DNA of 46,661 nucleotides from Alphaproteobacteria bacterium UBA2903 (GCA_002349565.1 DEDN01000009.1:1276-47936), one strand, 5' to 3'. Positions 7,603-16,371 are shown, counted from the first letter of the stretch. Notes: a model not told the origin generated them from the letters alone. Numbers and translations: made by a program.

Positions 7603-8271
7603 ATGCTTTTGAAATTTTGGTTTGCTCCCGCTGTAACGGCTGCGGTGTTCGCTGTGATTCAGCTGGTCGGTTTCGGCTTTTACGCGGGACATGTCGGGGA
7701 TTTTACGGCGGACGGCGGCTTTGTCGACGTTGCGAGGTACGTCGGATACGCGGCTTTACTGGTCGTGCTGTGGAAAAATCGCGGCGTGCTGGAAAAGCGG
7801 TCGTTTCGGATGTTTGTATTCTTTGCCGTTGCCGCCGTGCTGCGCGAAGCGGGGATTCAGCATTGGATTGCCAGCCGCGACACGACCGCGTTCAAAATCC
7901 GTTTTTTCCTTAATCCGTACAATCCGCTGCACGAAAAAATTCTGGCGTTCGTTTTACTGGCGGCGGTGGGCGGATTGTTCGTCTACGCCATGGTTTTGTG
8001 GCTGATTCCCGCTTTCAAAGGATTTTTCGAAAAATATGCGGGGTCGTGGACGGTGATTTCTTTGCTGTCGGCGGGCGCGCTGTGCAAAATCGCGGACAGA
8101 CTGCACGGCAACTTGGCTAAATACGGTATTCAAATGCCGCGCGAGGGCGCATGGTTTTCGTTTTTCGAACTGATGGAGGAAAGTCTGGAAATGATGCTGC
8201 CGTATTTGGGAATCATAGCCGTATTGCAGTTTCGCGCGGACAAAAAATTGTTTTATCCGCGGGGCAAATAA
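7603..8271 (+). CDS. unknown integral membrane protein
   Basis: I do not recognise this 222-residue protein. It has five or six predicted membrane segments, at roughly residues 5-28, 45-60, 68-85, 112-135, 148-160 and 192-208, with short charged loops (WKNRGVLEKR, FFLNPYNPLHEK). The region FELMEESLEMM before the last segment has several acidic residues next to the membrane. AAAGGTG lies 8 bases before the ATG. It precedes the rpsF leader and is probably transcribed separately from the ribosomal operon. Confidence 0.75.
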   Translation: MLLKFWFAPAVTAAVFAVIQLVGFGFYAGHVGDFTADGGFVDVARYVGYAALLVVLWKNRGVLEKRSFRMFVFFAVAAVLREAGIQHWIASRDTTAFKIRFFLNPYNPLHEKILAFVLLAAVGGLFVYAMVLWLIPAFKGFFEKYAGSWTVISLLSAGALCKIADRLHGNLAKYGIQMPREGAWFSFFELMEESLEMMLPYLGIIAVLQFRADKKLFYPRGK

Positions 8272-8281
8272 ATCCTTGCGC

Positions 8282-8391
8282 AAACGGAAAGGATGTGGCA
8301 TAGTTCAGCTTCCGTTTACTCCTTGCCGATGAACGGAATCGGCTATGTCCCTTGCGGTGGCGTTCGTGGTGAATGCCGTCGGACAAAGGGA
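8282..8391 (+). promoter_or_regulatory. structured rpsF leader, candidate S6:S18 autoregulatory element
   Basis: Three stems are visible. AAACGGAA (8282-8289) pairs with TTCCGTTT (8310-8317). GCCGAT (8325-8330) pairs with ATCGGC (8338-8343). A longer element follows, with outer stem TCCCTT/AAGGGA (8348-8353/8386-8391) and inner stem GGCGTTC/GAATGCC (8359-8365/8371-8377), separated by an asymmetric loop with CGGT on one side and GTCGGACA on the other. The last element has the outline of the known leader that binds the S6:S18 complex and represses rpsF, including a CCG next to the asymmetric loop. The assignment rests on position and shape only. Confidence 0.55.
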
Positions 8392-8418
8392 ATGAGAGAA
8401 GCCAAAAGGAGATTTTTT

Positions 8419-8802
8419 ATGGCTTTATACGAAAACGTGTTTATCGCACGTCAGGATATTGCCGCTTCGCAGGTTGACGCGCTGATTGAACGCTTTGAAG
8501 GCGTCATCACCGCCAACGGCGGCAAAGTTACGAAAAAAGAAAACTGGGGCTTGCGCGCCTTGGCTTACCGCATGAACAAAAACCGCAAAGGTTATTATGT
8601 TCTGTTTAACATCGACGCTCCGGCGAAAGCTTTGATTGAACTGGAACGCCAAATGCGCTTTGACGAAGACGTGATTCGTTACCTGTCCGTCCGCGTTGAC
8701 GAATTGGAAGAAGGCCCGTCCGCCATGTTGTCCAACAAGGGCAAAGAAATCAAAGGCCGCGGCAAAAAATTCGATGTTGAAGATGAAAGCGAGGAATTCT
8801 AA
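8419..8802 (+). CDS. rpsF: 30S ribosomal protein S6
   Basis: The 127-residue S6 starts with MALYENVFIARQDI, the usual S6 beginning, and continues with the family's ENWGLRALAYRMNKNRKGYY and YLSVRVDELEEGPS segments. An acidic, lysine-rich tail (VEDESEEF) ends the protein. The AAAAGGAGA ribosome-binding site fixes the ATG at 8419; the longer in-frame reading from 8293 would run through the structured leader. Its stop overlaps the rpsR start by one base. S6 pairs with S18 on the 30S platform. Confidence 0.97.
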   Translation: MALYENVFIARQDIAASQVDALIERFEGVITANGGKVTKKENWGLRALAYRMNKNRKGYYVLFNIDAPAKALIELERQMRFDEDVIRYLSVRVDELEEGPSAMLSNKGKEIKGRGKKFDVEDESEEF

Positions 8803-9038
8803 TGGCAGCTACAGCTCGTCGTCCGTTCTTCCGCCGTCGTAAAGCTTGCCCGTTTGCGGCAGCCGACGCTCCGAAGATTGACTATAAAGATATCAAATTG
8901 TTGCAGCGTTTCATTTCCGAACGCGGCAAAATCGTTCCCAGCCGCATCACCGCCGTTTCCGCCAAGAAACAGCGCGAATTGGCGAAAGCGATTAAACGCG
9001 CCCGCTTCTTGGGCTTGTTGCCTTACGTTATGGACTAA
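8802..9038 (+). CDS. rpsR: 30S ribosomal protein S18
   Basis: This 78-residue S18 has the typical RRPFFRRRKACPF N-terminus, IDYKDIKLLQRFISERGKI and the KQRELAKAIKRARFLGLLPY helix. TAATG links it to rpsF, implying translational coupling. It forms the S6:S18 heterodimer, which in many bacteria is also the repressor of this operon. Only one Cys is present in the N-terminal region (KACPF), so no CxxC zinc site is evident. Confidence 0.97.
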   Translation: MAATARRPFFRRRKACPFAAADAPKIDYKDIKLLQRFISERGKIVPSRITAVSAKKQRELAKAIKRARFLGLLPYVMD

Positions 9039-9052
9039 GGGGAGAGCTTGAA

Positions 9053-9595
9053 ATGGAAGTTATCTTACTCGAACGTATCGAACGTCTGGGTCAAATGGGC
9101 GACATCGTCAAAGTGAAACCGGGTTATGCCCGCAACTATCTGTTGCCCCAAGCCAAAGCTTTGCGTTCCAGCAAAGAAAATCTGGCTTTGTTCGAATCCC
9201 GCAAGGTTCAGCTGGAAGCCGCCAACCTGAAACGCAAACAGGAAGCCGAACAGGTCGCCGAAAAGATGAACGGCTTGAAAGTCGTCATCATCCGTCAGGC
9301 TGCCGAAACGGGTCAGCTGTACGGTTCCGTTACGGGTCGCGATGTGCGCGATGCCGTCCGCGAAGCCGGCTTTACCATTGAACGCCGTCAGGTTGTTCTG
9401 GACCAGCCGTTCAAAGAAATCGGCGATTACAAGGTTCGCATCATTCTGCACCCCGACGTTGACCAGACGATTTCCGTCGCGGTCGCCCGTTCCGCGGAAG
9501 AAGCCGAACGCAACGCCAAAGCCGCGGCTAAAGCCGCTGCCGAAGCTGCCGCCGCCGCCGAAGCCGCTGCTGCGGAAGTTGTTGCCGAAGCTTAA
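9053..9595 (+). CDS. rplI: 50S ribosomal protein L9
   Basis: The 180-residue L9 begins with MEVILLERIERLGQMGDIVKVKPGYARNYLLP-type sequence, the 23S-binding N-domain, then a long central helix (about residues 45-75) and a C-domain ending near residue 150. The tail after about residue 155 is an Ala/Glu-rich low-complexity extension (AAAEAAAAAEAAAAEVVAEA), longer than in enterobacterial L9. AGGGGAGA precedes the ATG. It is the last gene of the S6-S18-L9 unit, with a terminator directly after it. Confidence 0.97.
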   Translation: MEVILLERIERLGQMGDIVKVKPGYARNYLLPQAKALRSSKENLALFESRKVQLEAANLKRKQEAEQVAEKMNGLKVVIIRQAAETGQLYGSVTGRDVRDAVREAGFTIERRQVVLDQPFKEIGDYKVRIILHPDVDQTISVAVARSAEEAERNAKAAAKAAAEAAAAAEAAAAEVVAEA

Positions 9596-9614
9596 TCGCT
9601 TGGCTGAAGCTTTA

Positions 9615-9650
9615 AACGGCGGAGGCGTCAAAACCTCCGCCGTTGTTTTA
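9615..9650 (+). terminator. intrinsic terminator after rplI
   Basis: AACGGCGGAGG (9615-9625) pairs with CCTCCGCCGTT (9634-9644) and is followed by GTTTTA. This closes the ribosomal unit 20 bases before dnaB. Confidence 0.85.
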
Positions 9651-9671
9651 TAACCGATAGGGATTGCCGCA

Positions 9672-11141
9672 ATGGAAAATACGGAAACGACACGGCTTCC
9701 TCCGCAAAACATCGAAGCGGAGCAGGCTTTGCTGGGCGCGATTTTGTCCAACAACCACGCTTTGGAAAAAGTCGCCGAATTTTTGAAGCCTTTTCATTTC
9801 GCCAGTCCCGTTCATGCCGAAATTTATCAGGCGATTTTGAATTTGCACGCGCGCGGGCATTCCGCCGATCCGATTACGTTGAAGGGCGTGTTGGCGGACA
9901 ATCCTTTGCTGGCGGAAGTCGGCGGGATTAAATACCTGATGGAACTGACGTCGTCCGCCGTCGCGATTATCAATGCCGAAGACTATGCCAAGCTGGTGTT
10001 CGACCGCTATTTGCGCCGTCAGCTGATTGCTTTGGGGACGGATATTGTCAACGATGCGTTCAAAATCAATATGGACAACGATGCCGAAGTCCAGATGGGG
10101 CGCGCGGAAAAGAAGCTGTACGAACTGGGAACCGAGGGGCAAATCGACGGCGGTCCGCAGGCGTTTTCCGACACGATGACCGAAGTGGTGCGCGAAGTCG
10201 CCGAAGCCGCCAAAAATCCCGACGGTATTTCGGGGATTTCAACGGGTTTCCGCGATATTGACAAGAAAATGGGCGGCTTGCACAATTCGGATTTGCTGAT
10301 TGTCGCGGGGCGTCCCGGCATGGGGAAAACGGCGTTTGCGACATGCTTGGCGTTCAATTCGGCGCGCTGTTTTTTGGATGACGTGCAGGCGGGCAAGGAA
10401 CGCAAAGGCGTGGCGTTCTTTTCGCTGGAAATGTCCGCGTCCCAGCTGGCGGGGCGTATTCTGTCCATGGAAACGCAAATCGCGTCCGACAAGCTGCGCA
10501 ACGGGCGAATCTCGCAGGACGAGTTCCAGCGCGTCGTCGCTTTTGCGGGCGAACTGGGCAAAGTGCCTTTGTACGTCGACGACACGCCGGGGCTGACGGT
10601 TGCCGCGATTCACAACCGCTGCCGCCGATTGAAGCGCGATGCGACCAAAGGCTTGGGGCTGGTGGTCATCGACTATTTGCAGCTGATTGACATGTCGGGG
10701 ACAGCCTTTAAAAACAATATGGTGCAGGCGTTGACGGAAACGACGCGTCAGCTGAAAATTATGGCAAAGGACTTGAACGTTCCCGTCATGGTTTTGTCCC
10801 AATTGAACCGCGGAGTGGAACAGCGCGACGACAAACGCCCGCTGCTGTCCGATTTGCGCGATTCGGGGTCGATCGAACAAGATGCGGACATCGTTTTGTT
10901 CGTGTTCCGCGAACACTACTATTTGAAAAGCTCCAGCCCCGTTCAGCATGCCAACGAATCCGAGGATAAATTCGCCGAACGCATCAAAAAATGGGAACGC
11001 GATTTGATTGACAAGGAAAAGAAAGCTGAGCTGATTATCGCCAAACAGCGTCACGGGTCGCTGGGGACGGTCGATTTGTCGTTTGAAGGGCAGTTTACCC
11101 GCTTCGGCGATTGGATTGATCCGAATTCGTTCCAAAATTAA
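9672..11141 (+). CDS. dnaB: replicative DNA helicase DnaB
   Basis: This 489-residue hexameric helicase unwinds DNA at the replication fork and recruits primase. The N-terminal domain (LPPQNIEAEQALLGAIL at residues 9-25) is the DnaB helical collar. The RecA-like domain has Walker A GRPGMGKT (213-220), Walker B LVVIDYLQLI and the LSQLNRGVEQRDDKRP segment with the SDLRDSGSIEQDAD motif. No intein is present. It follows rplI, a common bacterial order. Its 3' end overlaps the convergent CCA-adding enzyme gene by 47 bases. Confidence 0.97.
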   Translation: MENTETTRLPPQNIEAEQALLGAILSNNHALEKVAEFLKPFHFASPVHAEIYQAILNLHARGHSADPITLKGVLADNPLLAEVGGIKYLMELTSSAVAIINAEDYAKLVFDRYLRRQLIALGTDIVNDAFKINMDNDAEVQMGRAEKKLYELGTEGQIDGGPQAFSDTMTEVVREVAEAAKNPDGISGISTGFRDIDKKMGGLHNSDLLIVAGRPGMGKTAFATCLAFNSARCFLDDVQAGKERKGVAFFSLEMSASQLAGRILSMETQIASDKLRNGRISQDEFQRVVAFAGELGKVPLYVDDTPGLTVAAIHNRCRRLKRDATKGLGLVVIDYLQLIDMSGTAFKNNMVQALTETTRQLKIMAKDLNVPVMVLSQLNRGVEQRDDKRPLLSDLRDSGSIEQDADIVLFVFREHYYLKSSSPVQHANESEDKFAERIKKWERDLIDKEKKAELIIAKQRHGSLGTVDLSFEGQFTRFGDWIDPNSFQN

Positions 11142-12240
11142 GGCTTTTGACAAACTCAAGCAGGGCGGCTTTGTCGGGTTCGCCCTGTTTTTTTATCCAC
11201 AAATTCCGCGCGGCGGTCAGGGCTTTGCCGATGACGTGCGGGGGCAGAAAAGCCAAATCTTTGCCCGAAATCGGGTAGGACGGAACGCTGATGCTTTGCG
11301 CGGACGGAAAATTTTTGTCGGGAAAACGGGCGTTCAAAGTGTCCAGAACGACGGCTTTCAGCAGATTTTTTTTCAACAGGCAAGCCGCTTCGAACGGCGT
11401 TTCGGCGTCGGGCAAAAACAGGGCAAGCTGCTGTTTCAAAGTGCGCGGCAGGTATCGGTAAAGCGGCGTTTGTCCCAAAACGTTCCAGCGGGCGGCGGGG
11501 CAAGCCGTGCTTAAACGGTCGAAAACGGCTAAGTCGGCGGCGGGAAACCAGCGCCGCAAAAGCGCCGCCTGTTCCATTGCATACAGGGCAAGTCCCGCGT
11601 TCGGCGCGTCCAAAAGCTTGAGCATTTCCGCGCACACGCGTTCGGGTGACACTTTGTCCAAGCCGTCGGCGCCGTTTTTGCAGGCGGTCAAAACGCTTGG
11701 GTCGGCGGAATGTTTCGAAAGCCGCGCCAGAAAACGGAAATAGCGCAAAATCCGCAAATAATCCTCGGCAATGCGGGCTTCGGGCTGTCCGATAAAGCGC
11801 ACAACGCCGTTTTGCAAGTCAGCGATTCCGCCGAAGTAATCGTAAACCGTTCCGTCGAAATCGGCGGACAGGGCGTTGACGGTAAAATCGCGGCGGGCGG
11901 CGTCGGCTTGCCAATCGGTCGAAAAAACGACTTTCGTCCGTCTTCCGTCGGGGGCGATGTCTTGGCGCAAAGTGGTGATTTCAACGCTTTTGAATATTTT
12001 GCCGCCGATGACGACCGTTTGCGTGCCGAACGCCAACCCCGTCGGAATGACGGCGTATCCGTTCAGCCGCGTTTTGACCTCTTCGGGTGTCAGAGGCGTT
12101 GCCAAGTCGATGTCGGACGGCGATTTCCCCGTCAGGCAGTCGCGCACCGTTCCGCCGACAAAGCGCACTTTGCCGTCCAGCCTGTCAAACAGGGCTTTCA
12201 GCGCTTTCGATTTTTGCCAGAACGGATTTTGCAGTTGCAT
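11095..12240 (-). CDS. CCA-adding enzyme / poly(A) polymerase family protein
   Basis: The 381-residue class II nucleotidyltransferase carries FVGGTVRDCLTG (28-39; G29, G30, R33, D34) and the catalytic DID (D43, D45) in SPSDIDLAT, followed by the RRDFTVNAL and EDYLRILRYFRF segments of the family. It either adds CCA to tRNA 3' ends or poly(A) to RNA, and sequence alone does not decide. The local tRNAs already encode CCA, so a repair role is possible. The ATG at 12240 is chosen because GGAGGGG lies about 7 bases upstream; a longer reading from 12327 would overlap the divergent GNAT gene. The last 47 bases overlap dnaB convergently. Confidence 0.9.
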   Translation of the reverse strand: MQLQNPFWQKSKALKALFDRLDGKVRFVGGTVRDCLTGKSPSDIDLATPLTPEEVKTRLNGYAVIPTGLAFGTQTVVIGGKIFKSVEITTLRQDIAPDGRRTKVVFSTDWQADAARRDFTVNALSADFDGTVYDYFGGIADLQNGVVRFIGQPEARIAEDYLRILRYFRFLARLSKHSADPSVLTACKNGADGLDKVSPERVCAEMLKLLDAPNAGLALYAMEQAALLRRWFPAADLAVFDRLSTACPAARWNVLGQTPLYRYLPRTLKQQLALFLPDAETPFEAACLLKKNLLKAVVLDTLNARFPDKNFPSAQSISVPSYPISGKDLAFLPPHVIGKALTAARNLWIKKQGEPDKAALLEFVKSLNFGTNSDQSNRRSG

Positions 12241-12270
12241 TTCGACCCCTCCGCTTTTTAAAATAGCGGC

Positions 12271-12750
12271 ATGATTACGCTGGAGCAATGTGAAAATACA
12301 AAACACGACGCGAAAATCGCCTTTCAATGGCGCAACGACGCGCGCACCATCGAATCGTCCGAAGTGCGGCAGCCCAAGTCGTGGGATTCCTTTTGGCTGG
12401 AGTATTCCGAATGCTATTTCGACGCTTTGCCGCCCGTGTTCGTTAAGGACGGCGATTGTTTCGCGGGCTTTGTCCGTTTTGACGCGGCGGGCGCGGGGAC
12501 GCTGGAAATCGTTATCAACATAGCCCCCGAATTTCGCGGCATGGGCATCGGGACGGAGGCTTTGGGCTTGGTCAAAAGCTATGCCCGCAGCGGCGGCTTT
12601 TCAAAACTGATTGCGGACATTCGCGAAACGAACAGGGCGTCGATCGCCGCTTTTCGCAAAGCGGGGTACGCGGTCGAGGGGACACGGACACAAATTATTC
12701 AAAAAACAAAGGAAAAATGCTCTATCGTCCGTGTGTTTTGTCTGTTATAA
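12271..12750 (+). CDS. GNAT-family N-acetyltransferase
   Basis: The 159-residue GNAT domain has the acetyl-CoA pyrophosphate-binding motif A PEFRGMGIGTEAL near residues 85-97. The later segment ETNRASIAAFRKAGYAVEG is characteristic of RimJ/RimL- and PseH-like members. The substrate is unknown. It is divergent from the CCA-enzyme gene with about 30 bases between the starts, and no strong Shine-Dalgarno is seen. Confidence 0.85.
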   Translation: MITLEQCENTKHDAKIAFQWRNDARTIESSEVRQPKSWDSFWLEYSECYFDALPPVFVKDGDCFAGFVRFDAAGAGTLEIVINIAPEFRGMGIGTEALGLVKSYARSGGFSKLIADIRETNRASIAAFRKAGYAVEGTRTQIIQKTKEKCSIVRVFCLL

Positions 12751-12780
12751 TTCCGTTGACTTCAAACAAAGGGCGGAAAA

Positions 12781-13911
12781 ATGTCGAATTGGAATTACTT
12801 GATCTTTACGGGTGTTTTGCTTTTTTTGAACGCGGCGGCGGTGCTGTGCCTGTTCGTGTTCAAACGGCACAACGATTTTTTGCGGGCGGATTCCGATGAC
12901 GGCGATTGCGAATTGCCTTGGGTCAATTTGATAACGGCGGCAAGCTTTGCATGTGCCGCGGCGGGAATGTACAGACTGGGCGGCGGCAACGCGGTTTTCG
13001 GAAACGAATACATTGTCTGTGCGGCGGCTTTGGCGGCGTTTTTTGGGGCGGACGGGTTCGTGCCGCGCAACAACCGTTGGGAAAAAACGCTTGTCGCGCT
13101 GTCGGAGATTGCCGCGCTGACATTCGCCGTGTTCAGATTGCCCGCCCCCGACTTTTTTGCCAAATTCAACGCGCCGGCAGAGGTCGTCAAAGCCGTTGCG
13201 GCGGTTGCGGTGTGGAGCGTTTTCAAAATGCAGGGCTTCGGCGGTCGGAATAAAACGCTGACGTACGCGCAAATTCTGTTTGTGGGCATGACGCTGTTTT
13301 TGTCGGTCTTTATTACGGCGTATCAGCCGCACATTTTTCTTCAAACGGGCGGCGCGCTGCTGTTCGTGCCGATGCTCGCTCTGGCTCCGTTCGTGTTGCT
13401 GTACGGGGCGGAACCCGATTTGAGCCGTCCCGTTTTCAACCTGTTCAACATGACGGCGGTGCTGATGAGTGCGGGACTGATTTACATGGGGGCGTGGGGC
13501 TGCGGCATTTTGCTGGTGTCGTATCCGTTGTTCGAAGCGGGATTGGGATTGTGGCAGGCGGGAAAAAATCTGATGTCGCGCAACAAAAAACCGGTCTTTT
13601 TGTTTGAATTGCTGGAAGTTCACGGCTTTTCGAAAGGCTATGCGGCTGGTTTCGCATTCAAGCGCAATCTGCTGTTTTGCGCGCTGGTGCTGCTGTTGCT
13701 AGACAGACCGTTTTTCCAAATGCAGGTCGTTTTGATTTGCGTGCTGCTGTATCTGAAATTCGCGATGAACATTCTTAATCCCGATATGCGGAATGCGACG
13801 TTCCGCCAGCTGTTTACCCAGATCAAAAGCGACGCCCGAAAAAGCTGGCGCGAAACAAACAGCACGATCGCCGCTTTGAAGGAAAAATACAAGGATCCCG
13901 ACAAACGATGA
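12781..13911 (+). CDS. unknown polytopic membrane protein
   Basis: I do not recognise this 376-residue protein. It has about ten hydrophobic segments beginning at residue 5, with loops carrying FKRHNDFLRADSDD and PRNNRWEKT. The C-terminal 40 residues are a charged, probably cytoplasmic helix (FTQIKSDARKSWRETNSTIA). The protein could be a transporter-like or glycolipid-related membrane protein, but no family motif is visible. Its stop overlaps the rsmB start (ATGA), so the two genes are likely cotranslated. This does not indicate a shared function. Confidence 0.75.
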   Translation: MSNWNYLIFTGVLLFLNAAAVLCLFVFKRHNDFLRADSDDGDCELPWVNLITAASFACAAAGMYRLGGGNAVFGNEYIVCAAALAAFFGADGFVPRNNRWEKTLVALSEIAALTFAVFRLPAPDFFAKFNAPAEVVKAVAAVAVWSVFKMQGFGGRNKTLTYAQILFVGMTLFLSVFITAYQPHIFLQTGGALLFVPMLALAPFVLLYGAEPDLSRPVFNLFNMTAVLMSAGLIYMGAWGCGILLVSYPLFEAGLGLWQAGKNLMSRNKKPVFLFELLEVHGFSKGYAAGFAFKRNLLFCALVLLLLDRPFFQMQVVLICVLLYLKFAMNILNPDMRNATFRQLFTQIKSDARKSWRETNSTIAALKEKYKDPDKR

Positions 13912-15212
13912 AAACGCCCGAACTGCAAACGCGCCATCTTGCCGTTGAACTGCTGTCCGCCGTTATTCGCAAAGGCAGGGGATTGGAAGAGGAATTTGCC
14001 CGCATTGCGGACGAACAGGACAAAACCGCGCCTTTGGACGGGCGGGACAGAATGTTCGTGCGTTTGCTGGCAACGACGGCTTTGCGCCGCTTGGGACAAA
14101 TCGACGCTTTGCTGAAACGTTTTTTGGCAAAGCCTTTGCCCGACAAAGCCGCGTATGTAACGGATGTTTTGCGGATTGCCGCCGTGCAGATCGTTTTTCT
14201 GGACACCCCGCCGCATGCCGCGGTTTCAACGGCTGTTTCCCTGGTCAAAGGCAGTTTGTTCAAAGGCTTTGCGGGGCTGACGAACGCCGTTCTGCACAAA
14301 GTCGCCCGCGACGGACGGAACATCGTCGAGGCGCAGGATGCCGCGAAGCTTAACATTCCCGATTGGCTGTTTCGCCAATGGAGCGCGGAATACGGCGCGG
14401 ACGCCGCGCGAAAGATTGCCTTGGCGGGATTGGAAGAAGCGCCGCTGGACTTTACGGTCAAAGGCGACGCCGAACAATGGGCGGAAAAATTGGATGCCGC
14501 CGTTATGCCGACGGGGACTTTGCGGCGTGAAAAATCGGCATCCGTTCCCGCGTTGGCGGGATTCGAGGACGGCGCGTGGTGGGTGCAGGATTTGTCCGCC
14601 GCTTTGCCTGCGGCGCTGTTCGGCGATTTGCGGGGTAAAAAAGCCGCCGACGTGTGCGCCGCCCCCGGGGGAAAAACGGCGCAAATGGTTTTGTGCGGCG
14701 CGGATGTGACCGCCGTCGATATTTCCGCCAACCGCGTCAAACGGCTGAAAGAAAATCTGGACAGGCTGAAGCTGCCCGTCAAAGTGGTTGTTTCGGATGC
14801 GCGCGCTTGGGCGGAACAGGAACAAAAAGCAAGCTTTGACGCGATCTTGCTGGATGCGCCCTGTTCGGCGACGGGGACTTTGCGCCGCCATCCCGACGTG
14901 GTGTGTCACAGAACGCCCGCCGATGTCGAACGGCTGAACAAAACGCAGCGTGAATTGTTGGAAAGAATGCTGCCTTTGCTGAAGCCAAACGGCGTTTTGG
15001 TGTACTGCGTCTGCTCCGTTTTGCCGTCCGAGGGCAGGGCGCTGATTGATGCCGCCGTCAAATCGGGGATTGCCGAACGCCTGCCGCTGACGGACGAAGT
15101 TCCGCCCGAAATGATTTCGCCTGCGGGCGATTTGACGGTTTTACCGTATTTTTACGGGGATTGCGGCGGATGCGACGGATTTTTCGCCGCCCGCCTGAAA
15201 CGCAAAGGATAA
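13908..15212 (+). CDS. rsmB: 16S rRNA (cytosine967-C5)-methyltransferase RsmB
   Basis: The 434-residue protein joins an N-terminal NusB-like RNA-binding domain (residues 1-135) to a C-terminal m5C methyltransferase. The SAM site is VCAAPGGKTAQM near residue 250. The catalytic motifs are DAPCSATGT (C319, the release Cys) and YCVCS (C369, the nucleophile), and RRHPDV follows the first as in the family. It methylates C967 of 16S rRNA. The start overlaps the upstream stop by ATGA. A small gene of unknown function begins 3 bases downstream. Confidence 0.92.
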   Translation: MKTPELQTRHLAVELLSAVIRKGRGLEEEFARIADEQDKTAPLDGRDRMFVRLLATTALRRLGQIDALLKRFLAKPLPDKAAYVTDVLRIAAVQIVFLDTPPHAAVSTAVSLVKGSLFKGFAGLTNAVLHKVARDGRNIVEAQDAAKLNIPDWLFRQWSAEYGADAARKIALAGLEEAPLDFTVKGDAEQWAEKLDAAVMPTGTLRREKSASVPALAGFEDGAWWVQDLSAALPAALFGDLRGKKAADVCAAPGGKTAQMVLCGADVTAVDISANRVKRLKENLDRLKLPVKVVVSDARAWAEQEQKASFDAILLDAPCSATGTLRRHPDVVCHRTPADVERLNKTQRELLERMLPLLKPNGVLVYCVCSVLPSEGRALIDAAVKSGIAERLPLTDEVPPEMISPAGDLTVLPYFYGDCGGCDGFFAARLKRKG

Positions 15213-15215
15213 GTC

Positions 15216-15812
15216 ATGGTTCGAACGATACTGTATCCCTTTACAGAGGACAGCTTTACGGACGCGACGGTGCAAACGGTTGCGATGATAAAAGGTTTGC
15301 GCAAATCGGGTGCGGTCAGTCCGATCTGCACCGTTGACAAAGAGGGGCGGATTTCCCGTTTGCTCGGGAAAGAGCGGCTGGATTACGCCGTTGTTCCCGT
15401 TGTCCGTCAGGTGCGTCCCAACGCGTTTTATTTGAAAGCTCTGTTCATTTTGATGACGACGACGTTGGCGCAGTTCACTTTTTTCAGAATGCACAAAATT
15501 CAGGCGGCGCATTGTTTCGATTTGAACACGCTGATGACGTGGGGAAACGCGTTTCGGATGTATCGCGTGCCGTATTTCCTGTCGCTGGACGAATTGCCCA
15601 AGGTTGCGAAAATGGCGTCTTTGATGATAACGGATGCCCGCATTGTCGCCTGCCGCGACAGCGCCATGATCGAACGTCTGCCGCGTTTTGCCAAAAAAAA
15701 GGCGGCGGTTTCTCCTGATGAACAAGAATGCTTGCCGTTTTGGGCGGATCGCTATAATCTGTTGTCAAAGCCGTTTTCGTTTACGCAGTCGACGGGGCTG
15801 CTGAATAAATAG
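15216..15812 (+). CDS. half-length glycosyltransferase-like protein
   Basis: The 198-residue protein resembles only the N-terminal Rossmann half of GT-B glycosyltransferases (family 4 type). It has a DATVQTVAMIKGLRKSG opening helix, a hydrophobic strand VLPVV-like core around 55-62 and YRVPYFLSLDELP near residue 120. The acceptor-domain half is present but the C-terminal nucleotide-sugar-binding half (with its E-x7-E) is absent, and no continuation is found in other frames before the next gene. It could be a truncated remnant or a stand-alone fold. It sits 3 bases after rsmB and just before the IalB-like gene. Confidence 0.6.
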   Translation: MVRTILYPFTEDSFTDATVQTVAMIKGLRKSGAVSPICTVDKEGRISRLLGKERLDYAVVPVVRQVRPNAFYLKALFILMTTTLAQFTFFRMHKIQAAHCFDLNTLMTWGNAFRMYRVPYFLSLDELPKVAKMASLMITDARIVACRDSAMIERLPRFAKKKAAVSPDEQECLPFWADRYNLLSKPFSFTQSTGLLNK

Positions 15813-15822
15813 GAGAATTCCT

Positions 15823-16359
15823 TTGCTGAAAAAAATTTTGTTTGTGTTTGCCGTTTTGTTTGGTGTTCCCGCAAACGCCGAAGTGTTGATTGACGCGCAA
15901 AAAGTGCAGCATATCGGTGTGTTCGACGATTGGAACGCCTATATTTTCACATCCCCCAAGGACAAAGTTTGCTTTGTGTCGTCTATGCCTTTGCGGTCGA
16001 CGGGCGAATACACGCGCCGCGGCGATGTGTTTTTGCTGATTTCCAGCCGCCCGAACGAAGAAATTTACGACACGGTGACGTTTGTTGCGGGTTACACGTT
16101 CATGCCGCGTTCCGAAGTCCTGCTGCGCGTCGGCAAGGTCAAAGCCGCGCTGTTCACCAGCGAAGACACCGCTTGGGCGAAAAACACGAAAACGGATGAA
16201 GAGATTGCGCGCGCGATGAACACGGGCGTGCGCCTGACGGTCAAAGGCGTGACCGTGCAGGGTATCGAAACGCATGACGTTTTTTCGCTGAAAGGCTTTA
16301 ACAACGCGATGGAGGCGGTCAACCGCCTGTGCCGTCAGCCTGCGGGAAAAAATGAATAG
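15823..16359 (+). CDS. IalB-like secreted protein
   Basis: The 178-residue exported protein has a signal peptide (LKKILFVFAVLFGVPANA). The mature part resembles the invasion-associated locus B family of alphaproteobacteria, with a W near residue 37, the KVCFVSS strand (Cys near residue 50) and a second Cys near the C-terminus (NRLCRQ) that could form a disulfide. The start is TTG preceded by AGGAGA. Family members are periplasmic or surface proteins whose exact role is unclear; a role in invasion should not be assumed. Confidence 0.7.
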   Translation: MLKKILFVFAVLFGVPANAEVLIDAQKVQHIGVFDDWNAYIFTSPKDKVCFVSSMPLRSTGEYTRRGDVFLLISSRPNEEIYDTVTFVAGYTFMPRSEVLLRVGKVKAALFTSEDTAWAKNTKTDEEIARAMNTGVRLTVKGVTVQGIETHDVFSLKGFNNAMEAVNRLCRQPAGKNE

Positions 16360-16371
16360 CAACCCGCGTGC

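Noticed and set aside
9520..9595. Ala-rich tail of L9 as a frameshift artefact
   Set aside because: The reading frame is continuous to a stop just before the terminator, and low-complexity C-terminal tails are tolerated in L9.
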